A DNA stretch of 64,000 bases from Pseudomonas arcuscaelestis (GCF_016881005.1 NZ_JACOPV010000011.1:62001-126000); one strand, 5' to 3'; positions 24,387 through 34,238 are shown, numbered from the stretch's first letter. The notes: generated by a model from the letters alone, not told the origin. Numbers and translations are program-made.

Positions 24387-25592
24387 ATGAAAAAAACAAT
24401 AAACAATTTTCTGCCTGAAAGCTGGAGTCTGGTGTTCTCCGCTGCAGGTTCGGCCTATGGCGTCGGCCTTCTAGGGCTGTGGGCGCTGCCGTTCCTGATC
24501 AGCGCAATTATCAATGACCTCAAGCTCAATGAGGCACAGGCCGGCATTCTCATGTCAGCTGAATTTGTCTTCACCATGCTTGCATCGTTGCTGGTTGCGC
24601 CCTTCATGGGCCGGGCCCCACGACGCACATTGGCGCTGCTCGGTACCTTGCTGGCCATCGCTGCCAACCTGGTCAGTGCGAACATGACCGAGCTCTATTC
24701 ACTGGCCGCCGTACGTTGTGTGGCCGGTATTGGCGCGGGCCTGGCGTTGGCTTGCGGTAATGCCTGCGTCTCCAGCGCCAAGCAACCTGACCGAATTGCC
24801 GGGCATATGAACGTGCTGTCGGTACTGCTGATGATTGTGGTGATGCTCGGCTACGCCAAAGTCATGGCCGCTTATGGTTTGCCGGGGCTGTACTACGCCA
24901 TGGCGGCAACCATGGCGGTGATGTTGCTGGCGATTCCAGCGATGCCGCAGCGGGCACCAGTGATGGCTGCGCAAGTGAATCTGCACGCGAGCAAGGGCTC
25001 AGGCAATATCCTGTTGAGCTTGCCTGCCATCTGCATGATGTTGGCCATGTTCGTGTTCCAGGCCCGCGACACCATGGGTTGGGCGTTTGTCGAGCGCATT
25101 GGCACGATGGTCGGTTACAGCGGAGATGAAGTTGGCGTGCTGCTGTCCTTCCAATCCTTCGTCGGGCTGATCGGCCCGTTACTGGCAGCCATGGTTGGCA
25201 AGCGTTTCGGTCTGAGCACCCCAGTGATCCTGGCGATCCTGCTGACTGGCGCTACCAGCTTGAGCTATGTACTTGGCGAGCACTCCAAGACCTTGTACAC
25301 CATCGGTGTGATGACCATCTGCGTGACCTACTTCTACGCCCTCAGCTACCTCACTGGCCTGGCTGCTGCGCTGGATCGGGAAGGCCGGGTGGTTGCCGCT
25401 GCAAGCAGCTTCCTGAGCCTGGGCCTGGCTGTCGGCCCGGCGATTTCCGGTGGCTTGATTTCGCTGGGTGGGTTCAGCCTGGCGGCGTGGGGAATTGCCG
25501 TAACCGTGCTGCTGACCTTGATGCTGGTGATGATTCCACTGGCGAGCATTCGTCGCGAAGAGGCTGGTTTGAAGCTGGCTGCGGCGATCTAA
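24387..25592 (+). CDS. MFS transporter
   Basis: A 401-residue inner-membrane protein with about 12 hydrophobic segments. The loop 2-3 signature is seen as PFMGRAPRRTLALLG. It is likely the uptake or exchange permease of the amine cluster given its place directly behind the demethylase, but the substrate is not evident. The ATG at 24387 has GGGATTACCCCG upstream, a weak ribosome site. Confidence 0.83.
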   Translation: MKKTINNFLPESWSLVFSAAGSAYGVGLLGLWALPFLISAIINDLKLNEAQAGILMSAEFVFTMLASLLVAPFMGRAPRRTLALLGTLLAIAANLVSANMTELYSLAAVRCVAGIGAGLALACGNACVSSAKQPDRIAGHMNVLSVLLMIVVMLGYAKVMAAYGLPGLYYAMAATMAVMLLAIPAMPQRAPVMAAQVNLHASKGSGNILLSLPAICMMLAMFVFQARDTMGWAFVERIGTMVGYSGDEVGVLLSFQSFVGLIGPLLAAMVGKRFGLSTPVILAILLTGATSLSYVLGEHSKTLYTIGVMTICVTYFYALSYLTGLAAALDREGRVVAAASSFLSLGLAVGPAISGGLISLGGFSLAAWGIAVTVLLTLMLVMIPLASIRREEAGLKLAAAI

Positions 25593-25603
25593 CCAGTCAC
25601 CGT

Positions 25604-25672
25604 TTCGCGGGGCAAGCCCTACCGTGTGCGGCAGACCGCCGTCACCCGGTAGGAGCGGGCCTGCCCCGCGAT
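25604..25672. repeat. REP element pair
   Basis: Inverted copies TTCGCGGGGCAAGCCCTACC and GGTAGGAGCGGGCCTGCCCC fill the gap between convergent MFS and histidine kinase genes. Confidence 0.9.
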
Positions 25673-25675
25673 CAC

Positions 25676-26368
25676 TCAAGGCAGATACAGCCTGAACAAG
25701 CCACCACCCAACGCCCCACCATTGGCAATCTCGATCCGTCCACGAACACCATTGCGCTCGTGCAACGCCGCAATCCGCGCAGCAAAGTACAAGCCCAAGC
25801 CCGTACTACCCGTCTGCGCATCGATACCTTGCACATAATCCTGCTGACGTTCGAGCATGCGCGCAGAGAAGCCCGGGCCGTCATCGTTGATGCTCAGCAC
25901 TAACTGGTCATCCTCGTCAGTCACCATGATCAACAAGGTATGACCGGCATATCGGATGGCATTGTTGAGGATATTGGCAACCACGGAGCTGATCAGTTCA
26001 CGATCGAAAAAACCCAGCGGGCTGGCAGTCTCGATACGCCAGCTGGCGAGGATGTCACGGTGCTGGAGCAGGTTCTGCTGGGCCGCCAATTGCGCTTCGA
26101 TAAAGTCGTCCAGCTCATGGTAATCGGGGCACATCGGCAACTGGTTGATACCGAGTTTGTACAACCCCAACAGTTGCACCAGCATGCCATTGAGGTGGGT
26201 GAATTCATGCTCCATCACCCCCTGCTCGCTACCACTGCGCTGGGCTTGCGGCAGACGCGCCAACCACTGGCCATGCGCCTGGGTCAGGGCCGACAGCGAG
26301 TTCTTCATGTCGTGTACGGTGGAGGCGATCACCGTGGAGAAATCCAACCCCTGATTGTCCTGGTTCAT
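25676..26368 (-). CDS. Soluble sensor histidine kinase
   Basis: A compact 230-residue kinase without sensor or membrane segments. It has a phospho-accepting His in TVHDMKNSLSAL (about residue 19), N-box NILNNAIRYA, and G-boxes DDGPGF and STGLGLYFA. Its stimulus must come from a partner, most likely the response regulator-TPR protein whose gene overlaps it by 4 bp (ATGA) upstream. Confidence 0.87.
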   Translation of the reverse strand: MNQDNQGLDFSTVIASTVHDMKNSLSALTQAHGQWLARLPQAQRSGSEQGVMEHEFTHLNGMLVQLLGLYKLGINQLPMCPDYHELDDFIEAQLAAQQNLLQHRDILASWRIETASPLGFFDRELISSVVANILNNAIRYAGHTLLIMVTDEDDQLVLSINDDGPGFSARMLERQQDYVQGIDAQTGSTGLGLYFAARIAALHERNGVRGRIEIANGGALGGGLFRLYLP

Positions 26369-27972
26369 GCGCCAAAAGCTCGTATGTGCAGTTTGCGGTA
26401 GCGGTCATAACGACTGTCGCTTTCAGGAATACCGGCCACGCAGGTCAGGCACGCTCGGCATTCCTCCATGATTGCGGGTGGCGGCGTTTCCCCACCTATG
26501 CGCAGCAAGGCTTGGGCGGTATTGAGCGCGATACTGATGTTCTTCGGTTGCAGGCTCAATGCGCGACGGAACTGCCCCAACGCCTCACTCAATTCACCCG
26601 CCTGATAGCTGCGAACGCCTTGACGGTTAAGGTCCACCGCTTCGGTCACCGCGCCGAGCACCGTCGGGTCGTCAGTCAAGCGTGACACGCTCTGCATAAC
26701 CTTGGGGTCATCACCGTAGGTCTCCACGCAGCTTTTCAGAATCGACGTACCGGCCGAATCCTGACCCAGCTTTTGCAGTTGACTGGCCACAACCAGCGCA
26801 GCCTCAACGGAGAAAAACTGCTCCATCTTGTCCAGACGGGTCATGGCTTGTTCGGTCAGTTTGGCAGCGGTTTCCGGGTCGCCGGCCTGCTGTAGGCTGG
26901 CTGCTTTCATCAACCGTGCACGCACCTGCAAACCCTGGTCTTCGACGTTTTCCTTGGCGACTTCGCTGAGCACGGTGTTGATCTCTACGCGCGTGCGCGC
27001 ATCGAGGCCGTTGCCAGCGTTCTTGTTCATCAATGCCTGGACCAGGCCGAGGTTACTTTCCGGGTCTTTGTATCGAGAACTCTGGCCCTGGTTGACTGCA
27101 TGCCGGTACGCCTTGGAGGAGGTGTCGAAGTCATCGTTGCTCAGCGCCAGCTTGCCCAGCATCATTTGCCGGCGCACCGCCAACGGCGACAAGCGTACCG
27201 CTTCCTCCAGAACACCCTGGGCGCGCTTGCTTTCCCCTTGGGCGATCAGCACCTCGGCCAGCCCGTCATAAAGACCCGGCATCATCGGGAAGGCTTTAAG
27301 CGCCTGCTCATACACACCTTGGGCCTGGGCTAACTGGTTGCGCTTGTACAGCAGGCTACCCAAGGCCGCATAGGCCCAAGGGGTAGCCCGGCTGGAAATA
27401 ATACTGGTGAGAAACTTGCCCAGTTCATCGAAGCGATTCAGGTCACGCAATGCATCGGCGCGGTAGCGCAGGCACAACGGCGCAAAGCGTGGGTCCTTCT
27501 TGCACAGCTCGGCGCACGCCGCCAGCACCTCGGCTGGGCGGCCACGATCGAGGGCCTGCAGGATCGGCTTGAGCAGTGTTTTGCGCTGAACCAGTTTTTC
27601 CAGGCGCTGGGCCAGGCCGATACGGTTGAAGGGCTTGGTCAGGTAGGCATCCGGCTCGTGCTCCAGGGCACTCAAGACGATGGCCTGGCTGGTTTCGGCG
27701 GTAACCATGAGAAACACGCATTCATGGCTGATCAGCTTGTCGAGGATCAGGTCCTCAAGCACTTGCTGGCCATTCTTCTTGCCGTCCCCAAGGTGGAAAT
27801 CCTGAAGAATAAAGTCGTAGCGCTTCTGTGCGCACATGCGCAGGGCCTGCTCACCACTGTCGGCTGTGTCGACATCGCGCACACCCAGCTCACGCAGCAT
27901 GGAACGGGCCGAACTGCGAAAATCCGAGAAGTCATCGACGATCAGAAAACTTTTTTGGCTGTAGACCTGCAT
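26365..27972 (-). CDS. Response regulator with C-terminal TPR domain
   Basis: A 535-residue protein with an N-terminal receiver domain (about 1-130), phosphorylation site D58 (FILQDFHLG), acidic pair DD at 13-14 and the Lys in YLTKPF. A long helical tetratricopeptide-like region follows (about 140-510). It has no DNA-binding or enzymatic output, so it probably acts by protein contacts. I use the ATG at 27972, where the receiver begins; the frame to 28023 would need a TTG. Co-operonic with the kinase and followed in the opposite sense of the map by a diguanylate cyclase gene. Confidence 0.87.
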   Translation of the reverse strand: MQVYSQKSFLIVDDFSDFRSSARSMLRELGVRDVDTADSGEQALRMCAQKRYDFILQDFHLGDGKKNGQQVLEDLILDKLISHECVFLMVTAETSQAIVLSALEHEPDAYLTKPFNRIGLAQRLEKLVQRKTLLKPILQALDRGRPAEVLAACAELCKKDPRFAPLCLRYRADALRDLNRFDELGKFLTSIISSRATPWAYAALGSLLYKRNQLAQAQGVYEQALKAFPMMPGLYDGLAEVLIAQGESKRAQGVLEEAVRLSPLAVRRQMMLGKLALSNDDFDTSSKAYRHAVNQGQSSRYKDPESNLGLVQALMNKNAGNGLDARTRVEINTVLSEVAKENVEDQGLQVRARLMKAASLQQAGDPETAAKLTEQAMTRLDKMEQFFSVEAALVVASQLQKLGQDSAGTSILKSCVETYGDDPKVMQSVSRLTDDPTVLGAVTEAVDLNRQGVRSYQAGELSEALGQFRRALSLQPKNISIALNTAQALLRIGGETPPPAIMEECRACLTCVAGIPESDSRYDRYRKLHIRAFGA

Positions 27973-28093
27973 CCACGAAACCTGACATGGCAAAAAATAA
28001 GAAGGATGCACAGACCTCAACAACCTCAGCCTGGCTTCGCGGGTAAATCCAGGTGCGACATCAGCGTCGCCACCCTTGGGTCGTGCTCAAGCG

Positions 28094-29173
28094 TTAAGCA
28101 CAGGTTGCAGTAGCGGCGACTCGGTACTGATTGTCGCCACTGCGTTTGGCCTCATACATGGCCAGATCTGCCAGGTGAATCAATGTGTCCATGCTGGCGG
28201 CGTGGTCGGGATAAATCGCGACCCCCAGGCTGGTACCCACCTGCAGGAGTTCTCCGGAAATGATCATGGGAAAGGCCAGCGACTCGATCACCTTGCTGCA
28301 AACCTGTCGCACTTCTTCTTCCAAATCGTCCCCAGGCAAGAACCCTTCAAGGATCAGAACGAACTCATCGCCACCTATCCTGGCCACGGTATCGGCCGAG
28401 CGCAGCATTTGCTTGAGCCGCTTGGCGGTAAACGTCAGCACTTGATCACCAATGGCATGGCCATTGCGGTCGTTGATCGCCTTAAAATCGTTCAAGTCCA
28501 GAAACGCCAAGGCAACGCGGGTGTTGCAGTTGCGCGCCTTTTCCAGCGCCAGCGCCAGGCGCTGCTCAAACACCACTCTATTGGGCAGGCCGGTCAAGGC
28601 GTCATTGTGGGCCAGGCTCTGCAACTGATTGGCCCAGGCCTTTTCCTCGGTGATATCGCGTACTACCCCGATCATCTTCACCGCCACGCCCTGGTCGTTG
28701 CGCACCACGTTGCCGGTCTCGCGCAGCCAGCGAATGCTGCCGTCGGGCCAGACCACACGATATTCTTCATCGTGGTTCTCACCGGTGTGGATACAACGCA
28801 ACTCCCCGGCCCGCACCTGGGCGCGGTCATCCGGATGTACGCTGGTGCAGAAACGCTCGTAGCTGGGGCTGATCTCCCCGAGCTGAAATCCGAACATGGG
28901 GTATATGGCGTCGGACCAATACAGCGCTTCGGTATCGATATCCCAGTCCCACGTGCCAATGCGCGCAAAATACTGGCTGCGTTTATAACGCTCGATATCC
29001 TCGCGCTGCACCACGCCAGACTTACTCTGGCGCAGGCCCAGGTCATCAAGATACTGGTGACATGCACGCAGCTGCCGTTCGAGGTGACGACCGCGCAGCA
29101 CCGTGCATAACCATAGGATCGAAAGGATAACCGCGCCGATCCATGGCACGACGATGTACAGCATCTGCGTCAT
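28094..29173 (-). CDS. PAS-GGDEF diguanylate cyclase, membrane anchored
   Basis: A 359-residue protein with one N-terminal transmembrane helix (about 5-25), a PAS domain with PAC motif (about 65-190) and a GGDEF domain (about 195-355). The active-site GGDEF is intact, and an inhibitory I-site RxxD (RSAD) lies five residues before it, so it should make c-di-GMP with product inhibition. It lies 121 bp upstream of the response regulator gene on the same strand and may be part of that signalling unit. Confidence 0.9.
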   Translation of the reverse strand: MTQMLYIVVPWIGAVILSILWLCTVLRGRHLERQLRACHQYLDDLGLRQSKSGVVQREDIERYKRSQYFARIGTWDWDIDTEALYWSDAIYPMFGFQLGEISPSYERFCTSVHPDDRAQVRAGELRCIHTGENHDEEYRVVWPDGSIRWLRETGNVVRNDQGVAVKMIGVVRDITEEKAWANQLQSLAHNDALTGLPNRVVFEQRLALALEKARNCNTRVALAFLDLNDFKAINDRNGHAIGDQVLTFTAKRLKQMLRSADTVARIGGDEFVLILEGFLPGDDLEEEVRQVCSKVIESLAFPMIISGELLQVGTSLGVAIYPDHAASMDTLIHLADLAMYEAKRSGDNQYRVAATATCA

Positions 29174-29253
29174 GAGGAAGCGCTCAACGATGATAGCTAG
29201 TAGCCATCATCCTAGATCCACACTTGCTCGTAAAGCTGTGGATAAAAGAAGCC

Positions 29254-29844
29254 TCAGCGAGCAACCTGGCAGGTCATATCGGAGCCGTACCATTTCACTT
29301 TGGCTTCGCCCTGATGCTCCCAGAACTCGACGCCCTGGCTGCCATACTTGCTGCCGCTTGCCGCCGGCTGAGCAATCACGATGGTCTGGTCACCGCCATA
29401 GGTGAGCACTGCCGCTTGCGGCTCGAGCTGGTTGTAGAACACCGCGGTGAATGGCTTGTCGCTGTCGTTATCGTCACAGTCAAACTCGACCGCTGCCGGC
29501 ACTTGCACCGCGCCAGACTGGATCTGTAGTTTGACGATGCGCACCTGATATTGCTCAAGCACACAGGCGTCGGCGTCAGTGGCTTTCCAGCATTCGTCCC
29601 GGCCTTTGATCCAGCCCCGCTGGGTTGCCTTGAGTTGTTTCTGTGCGTCGCTATCGGCCTTTGCCAGCATTTGCTTGTACAGCGCGGAAAGGTCTCGATC
29701 AAGTTTGCTCAGTTGCGGGCTCTGGCAGACTTTAAGCTCCATGCCCTGCGCTTTGTCGCAAGAAAACGATGGCCCTTCAGCTGCTTGTACTGCACCTGCG
29801 CAAAATAAGCCGGCCAGCAGGAGTTGCGTACGCGCGCGGATCAT
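29254..29844 (-). CDS. Periplasmic LprI-MliC lysozyme-inhibitor-like protein
   Basis: A 196-residue exported protein: signal peptide (1-21), an LprI/DUF1311 domain with paired Cys (about 28-105), then an MliC-like domain (about 120-196; VEFDCDDNDSDKPFTAVFYN ... AQPAASGSKYGSQGVEFWEH) with the Ser-x-Lys-Tyr pattern that in MliC reaches into the lysozyme active site. It probably protects the cell wall from host or competitor lysozyme. There is no lipobox, so it is likely soluble. GGAGG precedes the ATG at 29844. Confidence 0.8.
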   Translation of the reverse strand: MIRARTQLLLAGLFCAGAVQAAEGPSFSCDKAQGMELKVCQSPQLSKLDRDLSALYKQMLAKADSDAQKQLKATQRGWIKGRDECWKATDADACVLEQYQVRIVKLQIQSGAVQVPAAVEFDCDDNDSDKPFTAVFYNQLEPQAAVLTYGGDQTIVIAQPAASGSKYGSQGVEFWEHQGEAKVKWYGSDMTCQVAR

Positions 29845-29916
29845 TGGTGAAACCTCCAGCAAAAATAATCTGCCAGAGAGTACAGCAGATATTTTTCCCC
29901 TGCCCTTATCCAATCG

Positions 29917-32640
29917 TCAGGCCAGCAAGCCCAGGGCCTTGGCTCGAGCGACAGCTTGGGTCCTGCGCTCGACGCCCAGTTTGCTGTTGATGTGGCTGGC
30001 ATGGGTCTTGACGGTATGCAGTGAGATAAACAGGCGTTCACTGATCTCCTGGTTGGAACAGCCCTGGGCGATCAACTCCAGCACCGACTTCTCGCGTGCG
30101 CTCAGCGCTTCACAATTGCCGCCCGCCACCTCCGCAATATCCTGAACCGGTAGCAGCGCCAGCAAACTGGCTTGCGCTGCACTGGCCGGTTGCAGCAGCA
30201 GTTGTTCGCGCAACCATTGCGGATACTCGTTCAACAAGCTTTGAAAAGGTTGCAGGGCTCCACCTCGCGCCGCCTCCAGGCTCAAGGTCAGCAGGTCACG
30301 GGCTTGCGCCGGGTTGTTGTTGCCCAACAGCAAACTTGTCCATTGGCATAGCGCAGTGACACAAAGCATATGCCCACCGCTGTCCTGTCCACGTGCAACC
30401 AGCGCCTGCAAACGTTGCCCGGCCTGTTCCAAGCGCCCCAGGGTACGGTCGAGTGAGGTTTGCAGCACCTCGATATGCAGCGGCAGCAAGGGGTGGAACT
30501 CCGGTGCTGCAGCAGGCTTTTTGCCGCCGTAGGTCTGCCCAAGGCGCAACAGCCAGGACTCAGCCAGGTCGATGCGCCCCTGAGCCAACCACAGCTCGCA
30601 CTTGATCAGGGTGATCATGGCCAAGTAGAAAATTGGTGGAACATCCCATATGTGCATCAGCCGTTCGGCTTCGGCCAGTTCGGCGAACGCTTCGGTGAAG
30701 CGGCCCTCGCGTCCATCCAGCGAAGCGATCACACAGTGGCCGATCAACACGCTGATGTCGCGACAGGCCCGCGCTTCGATCAGTCCGGCTCGCAATCGAC
30801 TGCGTCCGGCTTCCGGTTGCAGGCGCGCAACCAGCAGATAGCCTTCGTATAACGTCAAGCGCGCCCTCGCCGCATACAAGCGTTGCGCCGACAAACCTTG
30901 CAGGCGCTGTAAGCCCTGACGCACTTCATCCAGTGCGCGCAGCACCTCGCCACGGGCGTGCAGCACCCGCGCGCGATCGTAATGAGCAAGGGCTTCGAAC
31001 AGCGGGTTACCAATTCGTTGCGCCAGTTCCAGCGCTTCGCGGTTCCAGGTGCGCGCCCGCGAAAAATCGGCATCGGCAATGGCCAGGTTCGATAGCGTCG
31101 ACAAGCACACCAGACGCTGGCCGTAGCGTTTTTGCGGCAAGCTGCGCAAAGCTTCTACACAGAAGATACGGGTACGCTCGCGATCACCACGACCACGAGC
31201 GATCACCCCACTGAGCGCCAGCCACTGCGCCAGCATCGACTTCTGCGCGGTTGCCGAAGGGGCCGGCAGAAACCGACTCAAGTGACTGGCCAGTTCTTCG
31301 GCGGCGTCCAGTTGCCCGGCCAGGCCCAGGGCCCAGCTGTACAAAACGATCAGGCGCGGTGTGCTGATCAGCAAGCTGTCAGGCAGGTCCATCTTCCAGC
31401 GCAGCAACATACCGACGTTCTGTTCGGCCAGCAGTTGCTCTTCAGAAAGGTTCTGCACCAGGTTGGCGGCGACATCCAGGTGCCCCGCGCGCAACGCCTG
31501 CTCGACTGCCTCGTCAAGCAATCCCTGGCCGTGAAACCAGCGACAGGCACGCAGGTGCAGGCTCGAAAGCGGCAAGCTGGGTTGACGGCTGCGCAGCAGG
31601 TCGGAGAACAGGTGATGGTAGCGATACCAGCGCCCATGTTCGTCCAGCGGCACCAGAAATACCTGATGCGCCTGTAGATAACCGATGATCTCGGCACTGT
31701 CATGACTTTCCCGAAGTGCATCGCACAGCTCGCTGCAGAATCGCTCCTGACAGGCTGTGTCGTTGAGAAAGCCCTGTACTTCGGCGGGCAGAATATCGAT
31801 CACTTCTTCAAGCAAGTAATCGCGAATCAAGCCCTCGCCACCATGCAAAGCCTGCGGCAACGCGCTGTCGCCGCCCGACTCGCTGACCGCCAGTTGCCAG
31901 AACCGCAGGCCGGCGATCCAGCCGTCACTGCGTTGAATCAGGTTGTCCAGCGCCTGGCCGCGCAAGCCGCTTGGCTGTTGTCCCAACACGGCCAGCGACT
32001 CGTCGGGGGTCAGGCGCAGGTCCTGCTCGTTGAGCTCGAGCAATTGGCGCGACAGGCGCAGCCGCGCCAGATGCCAGTCAGGGCGCAGGCGGCTGGTAAC
32101 CAGCAGCACTAGCCCAGGTGGCAGATGGTTGAGGAAGAACTGCAAGCAACGATCGAGTACCGGCCCCTGCACCAGATGGTAGTCATCAAGTACCAACAAC
32201 AAGGGATTGTGCGGCTGCAGGTGACGGGCCAGCTCATCGAGCAGCCCATCGAGCCATTCTTCGAAAGCAAAGGGTTGATGGCGCTGGCGCATCTTGAGCA
32301 AGCCCAGAGACTGGTTGCCCACGGCCGGACAAACCTGCTGCAAACCTTCCAGCAAACGTTCGAGAAAACGTCCCGGGTCGTTGTCGCGGCGGCTCAACCC
32401 CAACCACAGACTGCTCCAGTGGTTGGGCAGGCTTTGGCAAAACTCCACGGCCAGCGAACTTTTGCCGAATCCTGCTGGTGCCGTCACCAGCAACAGGCGA
32501 CCACCCAGTCCGGATTGCAGGCGCTGGCACAAGCGCGCCCGCGGCACGTGCCCGTCGGGCAGTGGCGGACGATAGAAGCGTCCTTCCAGGACGTTCATGG
32601 CCTGGCTGGCGAACCCTTGCGTACGGGACAGATCAGTCAT
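29917..32640 (-). CDS. MalT-type LuxR regulator (LAL family)
   Basis: A 907-residue ATP-dependent activator with Walker A APAGFGKSSL (about residue 54), Walker B LLVLDDYHLV, a long TPR-like middle, and a C-terminal LuxR helix-turn-helix (about 845-905; QGCSNQEISERLFISLHTVK). Such proteins activate catabolic genes when ATP and an inducer bind. By position it should control the DUF1329-DUF1302-acyl-CoA ligase genes upstream of it; I recall the same set in P. putida (about PP_0763-0767). The ATG at 32640 has a weak ribosome site; an alternative ATG lies at 32598. Confidence 0.87.
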   Translation of the reverse strand: MTDLSRTQGFASQAMNVLEGRFYRPPLPDGHVPRARLCQRLQSGLGGRLLLVTAPAGFGKSSLAVEFCQSLPNHWSSLWLGLSRRDNDPGRFLERLLEGLQQVCPAVGNQSLGLLKMRQRHQPFAFEEWLDGLLDELARHLQPHNPLLLVLDDYHLVQGPVLDRCLQFFLNHLPPGLVLLVTSRLRPDWHLARLRLSRQLLELNEQDLRLTPDESLAVLGQQPSGLRGQALDNLIQRSDGWIAGLRFWQLAVSESGGDSALPQALHGGEGLIRDYLLEEVIDILPAEVQGFLNDTACQERFCSELCDALRESHDSAEIIGYLQAHQVFLVPLDEHGRWYRYHHLFSDLLRSRQPSLPLSSLHLRACRWFHGQGLLDEAVEQALRAGHLDVAANLVQNLSEEQLLAEQNVGMLLRWKMDLPDSLLISTPRLIVLYSWALGLAGQLDAAEELASHLSRFLPAPSATAQKSMLAQWLALSGVIARGRGDRERTRIFCVEALRSLPQKRYGQRLVCLSTLSNLAIADADFSRARTWNREALELAQRIGNPLFEALAHYDRARVLHARGEVLRALDEVRQGLQRLQGLSAQRLYAARARLTLYEGYLLVARLQPEAGRSRLRAGLIEARACRDISVLIGHCVIASLDGREGRFTEAFAELAEAERLMHIWDVPPIFYLAMITLIKCELWLAQGRIDLAESWLLRLGQTYGGKKPAAAPEFHPLLPLHIEVLQTSLDRTLGRLEQAGQRLQALVARGQDSGGHMLCVTALCQWTSLLLGNNNPAQARDLLTLSLEAARGGALQPFQSLLNEYPQWLREQLLLQPASAAQASLLALLPVQDIAEVAGGNCEALSAREKSVLELIAQGCSNQEISERLFISLHTVKTHASHINSKLGVERRTQAVARAKALGLLA

Positions 32641-32795
32641 GGCCGGCTCGTTTTAGTTAGAGAATCTTCGGCAACACAGATCTGGGCAGACTAGCGGTTA
32701 TAAACGCGCATTTGAAGATGATTGCGTCGTCTTGCCGAAAAAAGACTACAACAAAAAGCGACAGTTCCTATCCCACCCCCACCTGCATAAACAGA

Positions 32796-32819
32796 AACGC
32801 CCCGGCAAGCCGGGGCGTT
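32796..32819 (-). terminator. Terminator after the DUF1329 gene
   Basis: AACGCCCCGG-CAAG-CCGGGGCGTT forms a perfect 10-bp stem. On the minus strand it is followed by TCTGTTT. It closes the DUF1302-DUF1329 transcript. Confidence 0.82.
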
Positions 32820-32846
32820 CTGGGAGATCACAAGGAGGTTTGAAAC

Positions 32847-34211
32847 TTAGCGCACACCTTCCTGGCGAAGCGCTGCAGGCTGGAAGTCAGCCTTGACTGC
32901 GGTGAAGCCGAAGTCGTAGGCCTTTTTCTCTTCGTTCTTCATGCCCAGTGCCAGATAACGGCCCGACTGCAGGTCGTAGATGGCTTCCAGGGTGTACCAC
33001 GGCACCTCAACGTTGTAGTAGTCCTGGGAGTGCGCTTCGGACACACGCCACAGTTGGTTGCGACCGTCGTACTGGTCGATCACTGCCGCTTGCCAGGTGT
33101 CTTCGTCAATATAGAAGTCACGTTTGGCGTAGATGTGACGCTGACCCGGCTTGAGGGTAGCAACCACGTGCCAGACACGGCGCAGCTCATAGCGGCTCAG
33201 GTCCTGGTTGATGTGACCGGCCTTGATAATGTCGCTGTATTTGAGCTTTGGATCGTCAAGCTTGTAGCTGTTGGAGGCGATATACAGCTCTTTCTTGCCT
33301 TCCAGCTTCCAGTCGTAACGATCTGGAGCACCGTTGAACATGTCCAGGTTGTCGGAGGTACGCAGGCCATCGGCGGCAGTACCCGGACCGTCATAGGAGA
33401 CCTGTGGCGCCTGGCGAACACGACGTTGACCGGCGTTATATACCCATGCCTTACGCGGCTCCTTGACCTGGTCGAGGGTCTCGTGGACCAGCAACACGGT
33501 ACCGGCCAGACGCGCAGGCGCCGTCACCTTCTGTTTGAAATAGAACAGAATGTTGCCAGGGTTGCTCGGATCGTAATCCTTCATCCGGTCACGGAAGACG
33601 AATTGATCCTGGAAGTACACCAGGCTGTACGAGCCATTTTGCTGCGGCGTGGCCTGGGTCACCAGGCGGGTCACGCTGCCACCACGGTAGCGGGTGATGT
33701 GGTTCCAGATGACCTCCACGCCGCTTTTCGGAATCGGGAACGGCACTGCAGTATCGAAGTTCTCCAGACCGTTTCCGCCCGCTACCAGGTTGGTGCTGGT
33801 GGCGTTTTTCTTGATCGCGGCAAACACTGCATCCGGAACCGTCGAGCCGCGGTGAGTGGTGTACACCGGAATCTTGTAGGTGTCCGGGTAGCGCTTGAAC
33901 ATCGCTACCTGGCCAGGCGACAGTTTGTCCTTGTACTGCTCAACGTTCTGGGCAGTGATGGTGTAGAGCGGCTTTTCACCCGCGTAGGGGTCGGCAAGAA
34001 AACCTTTGCTATCAACGGCACCGGCCGACTTGGTCAGCGGTTTCCAGGCACTGATCGAACCATCGGCGTTACCGGCCTTTTCCGCGCCCATTGGCGTCAG
34101 GGTCGAACCCAGCTTGGCTGCCTCGTCGGCGGACACCGCCGCCATGACACTGGTGGCCAGCAGCGACAGGCCCAGTACACCGGCTTGCAGCAGACTCTTG
34201 GTCATTTTCAT
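32847..34211 (-). CDS. DUF1329 periplasmic/outer-membrane lipid-linked protein
   Basis: A 454-residue exported protein (signal peptide 1-24, cleavage near VMAA) of the DUF1329 family, which has a LolB-like fold and almost always neighbours DUF1302 genes. The pair is linked with uptake or export of hydrophobic compounds such as fatty acids, terpenes or alkanes, but its mechanism is not settled. It is 27 bp downstream of the DUF1302 gene in the same operon. Confidence 0.87.
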   Translation of the reverse strand: MKMTKSLLQAGVLGLSLLATSVMAAVSADEAAKLGSTLTPMGAEKAGNADGSISAWKPLTKSAGAVDSKGFLADPYAGEKPLYTITAQNVEQYKDKLSPGQVAMFKRYPDTYKIPVYTTHRGSTVPDAVFAAIKKNATSTNLVAGGNGLENFDTAVPFPIPKSGVEVIWNHITRYRGGSVTRLVTQATPQQNGSYSLVYFQDQFVFRDRMKDYDPSNPGNILFYFKQKVTAPARLAGTVLLVHETLDQVKEPRKAWVYNAGQRRVRQAPQVSYDGPGTAADGLRTSDNLDMFNGAPDRYDWKLEGKKELYIASNSYKLDDPKLKYSDIIKAGHINQDLSRYELRRVWHVVATLKPGQRHIYAKRDFYIDEDTWQAAVIDQYDGRNQLWRVSEAHSQDYYNVEVPWYTLEAIYDLQSGRYLALGMKNEEKKAYDFGFTAVKADFQPAALRQEGVR

Positions 34212-34238
34212 GTTTATGCTCGTCCTGAATCGGTGTTC

